This document shows, piece after piece, positions 1 through 5,615 of a stretch of 6,087 nucleotides of DNA. Source of the DNA: Treponema sp. (lineage in GTDB: Bacteria; Spirochaetota; Spirochaetia; Treponematales; Breznakiellaceae); contig JAIROH010000029.1 in assembly GCA_031257595.1 (NCBI GenBank), positions 1 to 6,087 of the forward strand, written 5' to 3'. Both the position numbers and the translations under genes were made by a program. Every line of letters begins with the position of its first letter. Position 1 is the first letter of the stretch. The notes under the pieces were generated by a model. It was given only the letters and a program-made list of their open reading frames with translations. It searched no databases and was not told the origin of the DNA.

Positions 1-1
1 G

Positions 2-784
2 CCCCTCGTATACGTTAATACCGGGTTTTCTGCCACCAAGTTTATACTGGGTCCCAACGTGGTACTGCAAAACAACGACAGAAGGACGTCCGGCGATTAC
101 TTCGACGGCGGCGCCATCGAGGTGGAGGGCAGCTTTGTCATGAACGGCGGGCAGATCACCGCCAACCGAACCTCCGGCAGCGGCGGCGGGATCTTCCTGC
201 ATAACAACAAGGAAGCCCTGATTGCGGGGGGATCCATAACGGGAAACGACGCGGGCCGCAACGGCGGCGGGATTATGCTGAATTATTATGACGGAAAATC
301 AAAACTCGACATGACCGGGGGTCTTATCGGCGGGAACAGGGCCAACGGCAAGGTCCCCACGTTTATTTCCGCCTCCCTGGACGGCTACGGCGGGGGGATA
401 TTCATCCCCGGTACCAATACCAGCGACGCCACCAACCGGTTCCGGATGACCGGCGGCGTCATCGAGGGCAACATCAGCGCCGGCGGCAAGGGAAACGGCG
501 TCGCCGTGGATCGTAACAACACCAGCGGCGTGGCGCCGGTCTTTATCCTGGGAGGAACCGCCTCTCTGGTCAACAACGACGTACTGCTGCACGTCGATTC
601 TTTCTGGCCGCCCCTCAAAATCACCGTAACCGGCCCCTTCAGCCCCTCAACGCCGGTGCATATCACCCTGGACAGTTACAACATCCTGCCGATGCCGGTA
701 TTGACAGGCGGTTTCGGTCCGTATATTTCCAAATTCACCGCCGCGCCCTACGGCATAGACAGTCTCGGCCGGATACACCAGTAG
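2..784 (+). CDS. C-terminal part of a GGG-repeat beta-helix surface protein (5' end outside window)
   Basis: The frame is open to the left edge, so this is the last 260 residues of a longer protein; the GTG at 59 is only an internal valine codon. The fragment carries alternating motifs: GGAI (residues 36-39), MNGGQITAN (47-55), GGGIF (61-65), AGGSITGN (75-82), GGGIML (88-93), MTGGLIGGN (104-112), GGGIFI (130-135), MTGGVIEGN (149-157) and ILGGTASLVNND (182-193). This spacing is typical of right-handed parallel beta-helix proteins, including large repetitive surface proteins annotated in treponemes and chlamydial Pmp-like proteins. The last ~65 residues leave the repeat pattern, are rich in Pro, Thr and hydrophobics, and end in GRIHQ. 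No C-terminal autotransporter barrel, membrane segment or catalytic motif is visible. Location at the cell surface or outside the cell is inferred from the family; its partner or ligand cannot be told. The downstream gene is convergent, so the two are not co-transcribed. Confidence 0.85.
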   Translation, partial: PLVYVNTGFSATKFILGPNVVLQNNDRRTSGDYFDGGAIEVEGSFVMNGGQITANRTSGSGGGIFLHNNKEALIAGGSITGNDAGRNGGGIMLNYYDGKSKLDMTGGLIGGNRANGKVPTFISASLDGYGGGIFIPGTNTSDATNRFRMTGGVIEGNISAGGKGNGVAVDRNNTSGVAPVFILGGTASLVNNDVLLHVDSFWPPLKITVTGPFSPSTPVHITLDSYNILPMPVLTGGFGPYISKFTAAPYGIDSLGRIHQ

Positions 785-807
785 TATCTTGCGTCATCTT
801 TTGTACA

Positions 808-834
808 GGACCGGTAGTACCCTCGGTTCCTTTT
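808..834 (+). terminator. weak intrinsic terminator after the beta-helix gene
   Basis: GGACCG (808-813) can pair with CGGTTCC (824-830) with one bulged T, leaving a ten-base loop, and the stem is followed directly by TTTT (831-834). It starts 24 bp after the beta-helix stop codon, in a 49-bp gap between convergent genes. The short bulged stem and short T-run make it a modest candidate. It touches the stop codon of the opposing OmpA-like gene. Confidence 0.4.
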
Positions 835-1898
835 CAGGGCTGATTCCCCGTCTTCTCAAAGCGGAAATCGACACGCCTGTTTTTCTGAAAGTCCGCCGGA
901 TCGGCATCGCTGGTTCCCTGCGCGGATACGGACATGCGTTCTTCTTCAACACCGAAAATGACAAGCCGGTCTTTAACATACGCGGCCCGCTGCCGGGACA
1001 GGTTAAGTAAATTTTGCGCTTCCGCCGGTGTCTTTAAAACCGGATTGGCATGGCCGATAATTTCCAAACGGTAATCCGGGTGGCGTATCATAAAGTCCGC
1101 AACGGTTTTGAGGGCCGCAAGGTTATGATCGAGGAGTGTTTGCCCCTCCGCGCCGGTAAACGCAAATGTGGAAACATAGGGATCAAACAGGATAAACTCC
1201 GCGCCCGGAATCACAATCGGTTCGACAGACGCTTCGACGGATGGTTCGACAGGCGGCTCAACGGGCGCTTCGACAGACAGCTCAACGGGCACGGCAGACT
1301 CTTCAACAACAAGCGCAACAGATTCTTCAACAACCGGCTCAACGGGCGCTTCGACAACCGGCTCGACAGGCGCTTCGACAGACAGCTCAACAGGCGCAAC
1401 AGACTTTTTCGGCTTTAGATCAAAACGGTACCCCAGAACAAGGCCGAAACCAAAACCCGTCGGCCAGCCGAAGCGGATATACTGTTCCGTGTAAAATTTG
1501 TTCAGCGGAAAACGGATGCCGATACTTCCATCGGCCAAAACAGAGGGAACGGAACGTCCCTCCTCGTAGAGGACAATAAGCCCCGCGCCCAGTTGGGCAA
1601 ACAGGGAAAACGGAACGGGGATATCGGTAAAATAATACCGCCCAAAGGCCATGGCTTCCAGCGAGGATACCTCGTAAAAATCGGTACCGTAATCCGCCTT
1701 TAGGCCGGCGGCAATCTTGCCGGTAATACCGTAATCCGCAATAAAGCCTCCGGCAAGTCCGTAACCGCGACGGGTATTGGCGTTTGCCTCCACAAGACCC
1801 CCGGCGGAAATGGTTTTTTCCTCCTGGGCAAAAACGGAACACGCAAAAAAGAGCAAAAGAAAAAGCGCAAAAGTATTCCGTTGTCCGTAACCGTTCAT
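834..1898 (-). CDS. OmpA-like outer-membrane protein with N-terminal barrel and peptidoglycan-binding C-terminal domain
   Basis: A complete 354-residue protein, probably anchoring the outer membrane to peptidoglycan. Residues 1-24 form a signal peptide with a Leu/Phe-rich core ending VFA before QEE. Cys20 in FFAC is a poor lipobox, so a lipoprotein is possible but less likely. Residues ~29-160 alternate Gly, aromatic and hydrophobic residues (GYGLAGGF, FSLFAQLGAGLIVLY, GFGFGLVLGYRF), fitting a small eight-stranded barrel. Residues 166-229 are a Val/Glu/Pro-rich linker made of VEAPVEP-type units. Residues ~232-348 match the OmpA C-terminal domain: GHANP (282-286), NLSRQRAAYV (299-308), FGVEEERMSVSAQG (315-328) and the closing NRRV (340-343). 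Arg304 matches the conserved diaminopimelate-binding Arg. The usual Asp of the GHTD/GYTD motif is Asn285 here. No strong Shine-Dalgarno is seen before ATG 1896-1898, only a GGA about 5 nt upstream. It lies 87 bp downstream of clpB on the same strand. Confidence 0.9.
   Translation of the reverse strand: MNGYGQRNTFALFLLLFFACSVFAQEEKTISAGGLVEANANTRRGYGLAGGFIADYGITGKIAAGLKADYGTDFYEVSSLEAMAFGRYYFTDIPVPFSLFAQLGAGLIVLYEEGRSVPSVLADGSIGIRFPLNKFYTEQYIRFGWPTGFGFGLVLGYRFDLKPKKSVAPVELSVEAPVEPVVEAPVEPVVEESVALVVEESAVPVELSVEAPVEPPVEPSVEASVEPIVIPGAEFILFDPYVSTFAFTGAEGQTLLDHNLAALKTVADFMIRHPDYRLEIIGHANPVLKTPAEAQNLLNLSRQRAAYVKDRLVIFGVEEERMSVSAQGTSDADPADFQKNRRVDFRFEKTGNQP
1212..1403 (-). repeat. in-gene repeat encoding the Val-Glu-Pro linker
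   Basis: About 190 bp of the OmpA-like gene consist of near-repeats of a 12-24 base unit; on the plus strand, phrases such as GGCGCTTCGACAGACAGCTC and CTCAACGGGCGCTTCGACA recur. They encode VEAPVEP, VEESV and VELSVEAPVEP units (residues 166-229). The repetition keeps frame. Such a tract is prone to length change by slippage or recombination and probably spans the periplasm between barrel and peptidoglycan-binding domain. Confidence 0.8.
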
Positions 1899-1922
1899 AT
1901 TTCCGTAATATTAATGGAAAAG

Positions 1923-1964
1923 CCGCGGACTGAAAAGACCGGCTCCGGAAATGAGCCTCCGCGG
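1923..1964 (-). terminator. branched hairpin between clpB and the OmpA-like gene; possible weak terminator
   Basis: An outer 7-bp stem, CCGCGGA (1923-1929) with TCCGCGG (1958-1964), encloses an inner 5-bp stem, GGCTC (1941-1945) with GAGCC (1953-1957). Read on the minus strand the structure follows the clpB stop codon by about 20 bases and is followed by CTTTTCC. The T-run is short, so it could be a leaky terminator, an RNA-processing or stability hairpin in a clpB-ompA transcript, or part of the OmpA-gene leader. Confidence 0.35.
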
Positions 1965-1985
1965 TAAAATGCGGCAAAATCCGCG

Positions 1986-4580
1986 TTACCTGCCGCTTTT
2001 TTTGAAAGCCAGCCCCTTTTCGGTTTTGTCGGCGCTTACCGTATCCCCGTCGGCGATCTTGCCGGCGATAATTGCCTTTGCCAGCGGATTTTCAAGCTCG
2101 GCCTGGATCGTCCGCTTGAGGGGCCGTGCGCCGAAAAGGGGATCGTAACCCCTGTCGGCAAGATACGCTTTTGCCGAGGGGCTGAGTTTAAGGGTTATCT
2201 TCCGTTCGGCAAGACGTTCCGCGAGGCGGGCAAGCTGAATGTCCGTAATCTTTCCGATCTCGTCCCTGCCAAGACGGTTAAAGATCACCGTTTCGTCAAT
2301 GCGGTTGAGGAATTCAGGGCGGAAACTCTGCTTTAACAGTTCGGTAAGGGCGGATTTCAGATCCTCCTGTTTTTTAGCGCCGAGAATCAGATCGGATCCC
2401 AGGTTGCTTGTCATGATGATGATCACGTTTTTGAAATCTACGACCCTGCCCTGCCCGTCGGTAAGCCTTCCGTCGTCGAGTATCTGGAGAAACACGTTAA
2501 ACACTTCCGGATGGGCCTTTTCGATTTCGTCAAACAGGATCACGCTGTACGGCCTGCGGCGTACCGCCTCGGTAAGCTGGCCGCCCTGCTCGTAGCCCAC
2601 ATAGCCCGGCGGGGCGCCGATAAGCCGGCTTACCGAATGTTTTTCGCCGTACTCGCTCATGTCGATCCGGGTAAGGGCTTTTTCATCGTTAAACAAAAAA
2701 TCCGCCAGGGTTTTCGCCAGCTCGGTTTTGCCGACGCCGGTGGGGCCGAGAAACAGAAAACTTCCCAGGGGCCTGGCGGCGTCGGAAAGCCCCGCCTTGT
2801 TACGCCTGATCGCGTCGGCTACGGCGATGACGGCGGGTTCCTGCCCCACGACCCGCTGTTCGAGGACTTTTTCCAGTTCCAGGAATTTTTGCAGTTCGCC
2901 CTTGAGCATCTTAGACACGGGGATTCCCGTCCAGGTACTTACCACCTGGGCTATGTCTTCCTCGCTCACCTCTTCCCTCAACAGCGCGCCCGCGCCGCCC
3001 GCGCCATCCCTCTTTTTTTCCATCTGGTCGGCAAGGGCCTTGAGCTTTTTCTGGGCTTCGGGAATCTTGCCGTGCTTGACTTCCGCCGCTTTGGAAAGAT
3101 TTCCTTCCCGTTCCCAGCGGGTCTCTTCGATTTTAAGTTCTTCTATCTGCTGCTTGATCGCCCGGATCTTTTCAATGTCCTTTTTCTCTCCTTCCCAGCG
3201 GGCTTTCATCGCGTCCCGTTCGGAAGCGGTATCGGCAATTTCCTGTTCCAGTTTGCCAAGCCTGTCCCTGGAGGCGGGATCCTCCTCGCGGGCAAGGGCC
3301 TGCTTTTCGATGGAAAGCTGCAGCAGTTTCCGCTCAAGTTTATCAAGCTCCGTGGGCCGGCTGTCCAGTTCCATCTTGAGCCTGCTTGCCGCTTCGTCAA
3401 CAAGGTCGATGGCCTTATCGGGAAGGAAACGGCTTGTGATATACCGATCCGACAGGGACGCCGCGGCAACCAGCGCTTCGTCCTTGATTCGCACGCCGTG
3501 GTGAACCTCGTACCGTTCCTGGAGACCCCGGAGTATCGCGATCGTATCCTCCACGCTCGGCTCCGAGGTATAGACCTGCTGAAAACGCCGTTCCAGCGCG
3601 GCGTCTTTTTCGATATGCTTGCGGTACTCGTCCAGCGTCGTGGCCCCGATACAGCGCAGTTCCCCGCGGGCCAGCGCGGGCTTCAATAAATTGCTGGCGT
3701 CGGTGGCCCCTTCGGCGGCCCCCGCCCCCACCAGCGTATGAAGCTCGTCAATAAAAAGGATGATCTTCCCCGCCGCGGCCTGGACTTCGTGGATCACCGC
3801 CTTGAGCCGTTCCTCGAATTCTCCGCGGAACTTTGCCCCGGCGACAAGGGCCCCCAAATCAAGGGCCAGAAGCTTTTTCCCTTTGAGGCCTTCGGGTACG
3901 TCGCCCGCGACAATACGCCGGGCAAGCCCTTCCGCGATGGCGGTCTTCCCGACCCCCGGCTCGCCGATAAGGACCGGGTTGTTCTTGGTCCGCCGGGACA
4001 AAACCTGCATAACCCGGCGTATCTCCTCGTCCCGGCCGATAACCGGATCAAGCTTTTCCTGCCGGGCCAGCGCGGTAAGATCCCGGCAGTACTTTTCCAG
4101 AACCTGGTACTTTTCTTCCGGGTTCTGATCGGTAACCCGCTGGTTTCCCCTGACGGCCTTGAGCGCGCCAAGAATCGCCTGCTTGTTGACCCCGGCCCGC
4201 CTTAAAATATCCCCCGCTTTTCCGTCCGAGGCGGCGATGGCGATAAGCATGTGTTCGGCGGAAACAAATTCGTCCTTCAGGGCGGACGCTTCCGCCTCGG
4301 CCTTGGCGAGGGTTTTCCCGGCGGCGCTTGAAAAATAAAGCTGGGCGGCCTCGCCGTAGATCTTGGGGACGGCGGCAAGGAGCATGTCCGTTTCCTGCAA
4401 AAGATGGGCGGGATTGGCCCCAATCCGTTCGACAATGGGCCGCACGATGCCGTCGTCCTGTTCCAGCAGGGCCTTGAGGACATGTTCCGTCTCAACCTGG
4501 GAGTGATCGCTTCTCTGGGCGATAGAGGTAGCCTCGTTTAAGGCTTCCTGGGCTTTAATGGTAAATTTTTCGTAATCCAT
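1986..4580 (-). CDS. clpB: ATP-dependent protein disaggregase ClpB
   Basis: A cytoplasmic Hsp100 AAA+ chaperone of 864 residues, the usual ClpB length. It forms hexamers and, with DnaK, pulls polypeptides out of aggregates after heat or other stress. Residues 1-145 are the two-repeat Clp N domain. NBD1 has Walker A GEPGVGKT (206-213), Walker B ILFIDE (274-279), TT (314-315) and arginine fingers Arg331/Arg332; its pore loop is GAKFRGEFE, with Phe251 where many ClpBs have Tyr. Residues ~400-530 form the charged coiled-coil M domain, which separates ClpB from ClpA and ClpX. NBD2 has Walker A GPTGVGKT (612-619), Walker B ILFDE (681-685), pore loop GYVGY (659-663), Arg760 and sensor-2 GARPLKR (817-823). 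No ClpP-docking IGL/IGF loop is present, fitting a disaggregase rather than a protease subunit. The start MDYEKFTIKAQEAL at 4578-4580 matches the family; an in-frame ATG at 4622 would add 14 unrelated residues translated through a hairpin. No Shine-Dalgarno is visible before the chosen start, and no CIRCE element is present. Confidence 0.97.
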   Translation of the reverse strand: MDYEKFTIKAQEALNEATSIAQRSDHSQVETEHVLKALLEQDDGIVRPIVERIGANPAHLLQETDMLLAAVPKIYGEAAQLYFSSAAGKTLAKAEAEASALKDEFVSAEHMLIAIAASDGKAGDILRRAGVNKQAILGALKAVRGNQRVTDQNPEEKYQVLEKYCRDLTALARQEKLDPVIGRDEEIRRVMQVLSRRTKNNPVLIGEPGVGKTAIAEGLARRIVAGDVPEGLKGKKLLALDLGALVAGAKFRGEFEERLKAVIHEVQAAAGKIILFIDELHTLVGAGAAEGATDASNLLKPALARGELRCIGATTLDEYRKHIEKDAALERRFQQVYTSEPSVEDTIAILRGLQERYEVHHGVRIKDEALVAAASLSDRYITSRFLPDKAIDLVDEAASRLKMELDSRPTELDKLERKLLQLSIEKQALAREEDPASRDRLGKLEQEIADTASERDAMKARWEGEKKDIEKIRAIKQQIEELKIEETRWEREGNLSKAAEVKHGKIPEAQKKLKALADQMEKKRDGAGGAGALLREEVSEEDIAQVVSTWTGIPVSKMLKGELQKFLELEKVLEQRVVGQEPAVIAVADAIRRNKAGLSDAARPLGSFLFLGPTGVGKTELAKTLADFLFNDEKALTRIDMSEYGEKHSVSRLIGAPPGYVGYEQGGQLTEAVRRRPYSVILFDEIEKAHPEVFNVFLQILDDGRLTDGQGRVVDFKNVIIIMTSNLGSDLILGAKKQEDLKSALTELLKQSFRPEFLNRIDETVIFNRLGRDEIGKITDIQLARLAERLAERKITLKLSPSAKAYLADRGYDPLFGARPLKRTIQAELENPLAKAIIAGKIADGDTVSADKTEKGLAFKKSGR

Positions 4581-4585
4581 ATTAA

Positions 4586-4602
4586 TTGTATAAAAAATAC
4601 AA
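4586..4602. promoter_or_regulatory. AT-rich palindrome just upstream of clpB start
   Basis: TTGTAT (4586-4591) and ATACAA (4597-4602) are perfect inverted repeats separated by AAAAA, ending 5 bp before the clpB ATG. The sequence could be an operator, a -10-like TATACAAT on the minus strand, or a weak hairpin at the start of the message. The function is not established by sequence alone. Confidence 0.35.
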
Positions 4603-4632
4603 AAAAAATGGCTGCCGGGCAAGTTCCCGGCA
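4601..4632 (-). terminator. terminator-like hairpin in the clpB leader
   Basis: On the minus strand TGCCGGG pairs perfectly with CCCGGCA (arms 4626-4632 and 4613-4619, loop 4620-4625). After four bases comes a run of eight T (4608-4601). This is the form of an intrinsic terminator pointing towards clpB and ending 20 bp before its start codon. No minus-strand gene lies immediately upstream, so if real it would act as an attenuator on clpB, or be bypassed by a promoter inside the AT-rich segment. The four-base gap before the T-run weakens the case. Confidence 0.4.
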
Positions 4633-4669
4633 CATGCGCCTGAGCCTGAAACCGCCGGACGCCTTTTTT
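4629..4669 (+). repeat. dispersed GC-rich repeat, copy 1 (clpB upstream region)
   Basis: Begins GGCACATGCGCC, continues through CCTGAA, and ends GCCGGACGCCTTTTTT. The same framework, a CATGCGCC box then 14-19 bases then GCCGGAtGCCTTTg, occurs at 5399-5440 and in inverted orientation at 5571-5615. It overlaps the outer arm of the clpB-leader hairpin. Similarity between copies is read by eye; the 12-base box is identical between copies 1 and 2. Confidence 0.6.
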
Positions 4670-4711
4670 GACGGACGCTTTGGCGTTGCTTTTACTGTGT
4701 TATGTGCAATG

Positions 4712-4731
4712 CCCCAAATTTCCCCAAATTT
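4712..4731 (+). repeat. tandem 10-bp duplication CCCCAAATTT
   Basis: Two exact adjacent copies of CCCCAAATTT, one helical turn apart, about 50 bp upstream of the antitoxin start. The spacing suits a protein binding the same DNA face twice, so it may be an operator or promoter-upstream site, but simple duplication is equally possible. Confidence 0.45.
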
Positions 4732-4734
4732 TTG

Positions 4735-4776
4735 TTGATAACTGTATGACATTGTTGTACCATAATATCGTAGGAG
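4735..4776 (+). promoter_or_regulatory. candidate promoter and ribosome binding site of the antitoxin-toxin operon
   Basis: TTGATA (4735-4740) and CATAAT (4761-4766) resemble -35 and -10 boxes, but the 20-bp spacing is longer than ideal, so the promoter is tentative. AGGAG (4772-4776) lies 7 bases before ATG 4784 and is a good Shine-Dalgarno; it decides the antitoxin start. Antitoxins of this family usually repress their own operon by binding here; no clear palindrome is visible. Confidence 0.4.
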
Positions 4777-4783
4777 TTTTTAT

Positions 4784-5071
4784 ATGAAATTTGTTTCAGT
4801 AAGAGATTTTAGGACATCTTCGGCTAATATTTGGAAAACATTGCCTGACGAACAGGAAATGGTTATAACAAATAATGGAAAACCCATTGCTTTGCTAACC
4901 CCGCTGAGCGATAAAACTTTGGAAGATACTTTATCGGCAGTACGCAGGGCAAAAGCAATAAATGCCGTAAAATCAATACAGCAACAGGCGATAAAAAACG
5001 GACTGGATAAAATAACATTGGAGGAGATAAATGAAGAAATAAAACTGTCAAGAAAAGCGCGTAAAAGATGA
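4784..5071 (+). CDS. Phd/YefM-family antitoxin
   Basis: A 95-residue protein. The N-terminal half (MKFVSVRDFRTSSANIW, then EMVITNNGKPIALLTPLSD at about 25-43) has the classic Phd/YefM pattern: a short strand, a helix that orders the DNA-binding dimer, then a V-I-T-x-N-G-K-P-I-A-L-L strand pair. Residues 44-95 are helical and highly charged, the part that in this family wraps and blocks the toxin. The start is supported by AGGAG seven bases upstream. The stop codon overlaps the next start by ATGA, as in translationally coupled toxin-antitoxin pairs. The DNA is clearly AT-rich compared with clpB and the HAD gene on either side, suggesting horizontal arrival. Its partner is a PIN-type toxin reduced to a remnant, so the protein may now be an orphan antitoxin or only a repressor of its own promoter. 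Confidence 0.88.
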   Translation: MKFVSVRDFRTSSANIWKTLPDEQEMVITNNGKPIALLTPLSDKTLEDTLSAVRRAKAINAVKSIQQQAIKNGLDKITLEEINEEIKLSRKARKR

Positions 5072-5226
5072 AAATACCGCAAAACATAAAGTTTGCTGAT
5101 GAAGATGACAAAATATTTTATGAATTGTATAAAAGTGGCGAAGCTATTTTTTTAATTACCGGAAATATAAAACATTTTCCAAAAGAGAAAAATATAATAA
5201 CACCGAGAGAATTTATCGAAAAATAG
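5068..5226 (+). pseudogene. PIN-family toxin remnant, N-terminal two thirds missing
   Basis: A 52-codon frame starting in the ATGA overlap with the antitoxin. Residues 9-51 (KFADEDDKIFYEL, then AIFLITGNIKHFP at about 27-39 and IITPREFIE at about 43-51) match the C-terminal part of the COG1569/TIGR00305 type of PIN toxins, where D-x-x-D-x-x-FYE, the TGNxKHFP strand and a final TPREFL box are family hallmarks. Full-length members are about 130-145 residues and begin MKxxxVxDTNxxxxA, with the first catalytic Asp in DTN. Here only Met-Lys-Ile precede sequence expected near residue 80. The first catalytic Asp and the middle acidic residue are gone, so ribonuclease activity is not expected. The frame is uninterrupted, which fits an internal in-frame deletion keeping the original start. 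A short expressed peptide that still binds the antitoxin cannot be ruled out. Confidence 0.75.
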
Positions 5227-5236
5227 TGGACCTGTC

Positions 5237-5275
5237 GGATTTTACTGCTTTGGCATTTTGATTTTGTCAGAACAT
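5237..5275 (+). repeat. extra copy of the element's right end, abutting its left end
   Basis: TTTGATTTTGTCAGAACA at 5257-5274 is identical to 5677-5694, the right end of the element. Weaker likeness extends upstream (TTTTACTG near 5241, TTTTGCTG near 5658). Together with the adjoining left terminal repeat it makes a 12-bp perfect palindrome with loop TTAG (5263-5274 and 5279-5290). It may be the leftover end of an earlier insertion. As RNA the palindrome could also serve as a terminator-like hairpin after the toxin remnant, though no T-run follows on either strand. Confidence 0.6.
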
Positions 5276-5290
5276 TAGTGTTCTGACAAA
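5275..5290 (+). repeat. left terminal inverted repeat
   Basis: TTAGTGTTCTGACAAA, an exact reverse complement of 5683-5698. Beyond it the two ends differ by a 6-base insertion in the right end before TAC resumes, so the match may extend to about 19 bases with one gap. Confidence 0.85.
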
Positions 5291-5398
5291 TACAGATTTC
5301 AACAAGATCGTATTCAACCGATAAAAGCCCATTCTGATAGTTTTGCTGAATTAAAGAATACATATTGCCGAAATCTGTCGTCGCCGGGGTGTTTAGCA

Positions 5399-5440
5399 GG
5401 CACATGCGCCCGTCACGGCAGATTGCCGGATGCCTTTGTT
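5399..5440 (+). repeat. dispersed GC-rich repeat, copy 2
   Basis: GGCACATGCGCC followed after 14 bases by GCCGGATGCCTTTGTT. The first 12 bases equal copy 1 exactly; the second box differs from copy 1 by a few bases. Confidence 0.6.
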
Positions 5441-5570
5441 TGGTATAAGACGGCGGCAATTCCTGTGAAGAGCATACGGCGTCCGTAGATAATGGCCAGA
5501 CCAGAGTCTGCGTAGGAGAAGGTGACGACCGTCTAGCTCGAGCGGGGGTTGCCGCCGTCCTGTGGTAACG

Positions 5571-5615
5571 CAAAGGCATCCGGCGCTTCCTGTTCAGGGC
5601 ACGGGCGCATGCGCC
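5571..5615 (-). repeat. dispersed GC-rich repeat, copy 3 (inverted)
   Basis: On the minus strand it reads GGCGCATGCGCC, then about 19 bases containing CCTGAA (shared with copy 1), then GCCGGATGCCTTTG. It pairs with copy 2 to form most of the internal inverted repeat. Confidence 0.6.

Noticed and set aside
59..61. GTG as start codon of the beta-helix protein
   Set aside because: The frame continues open to the left edge with sequence of the same character and no ribosome binding site precedes the GTG, so the gene starts outside the window.
1050..1418. Plus-strand open frames with Arg/Asn or Gln/Ala repeats opposite the OmpA-like gene
   Set aside because: They are other-frame readings of the VEAPVEP linker repeat. 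The minus-strand frame has a signal peptide and a complete OmpA domain, so it is the real one.
2511..3689. 392-codon plus-strand open frame opposite clpB, plus a 281-codon frame at 2659-3504
   Set aside because: Both lie antisense to strongly conserved ClpB coding sequence. Their products are low-complexity mirror translations of GC-biased codons without domain motifs.
4581..4622. Upstream in-frame ATG for clpB adding 14 residues
   Set aside because: The added residues do not match the ClpB N-terminus and would be translated through the hairpin and T-run; MDYEKFTIKAQEAL is the family-like start.
5263..5290. Palindrome after the toxin remnant as a classical intrinsic terminator
   Set aside because: The 12-bp stem is perfect but AT-rich and has no T-run on either strand; it is better explained by two abutting element ends.
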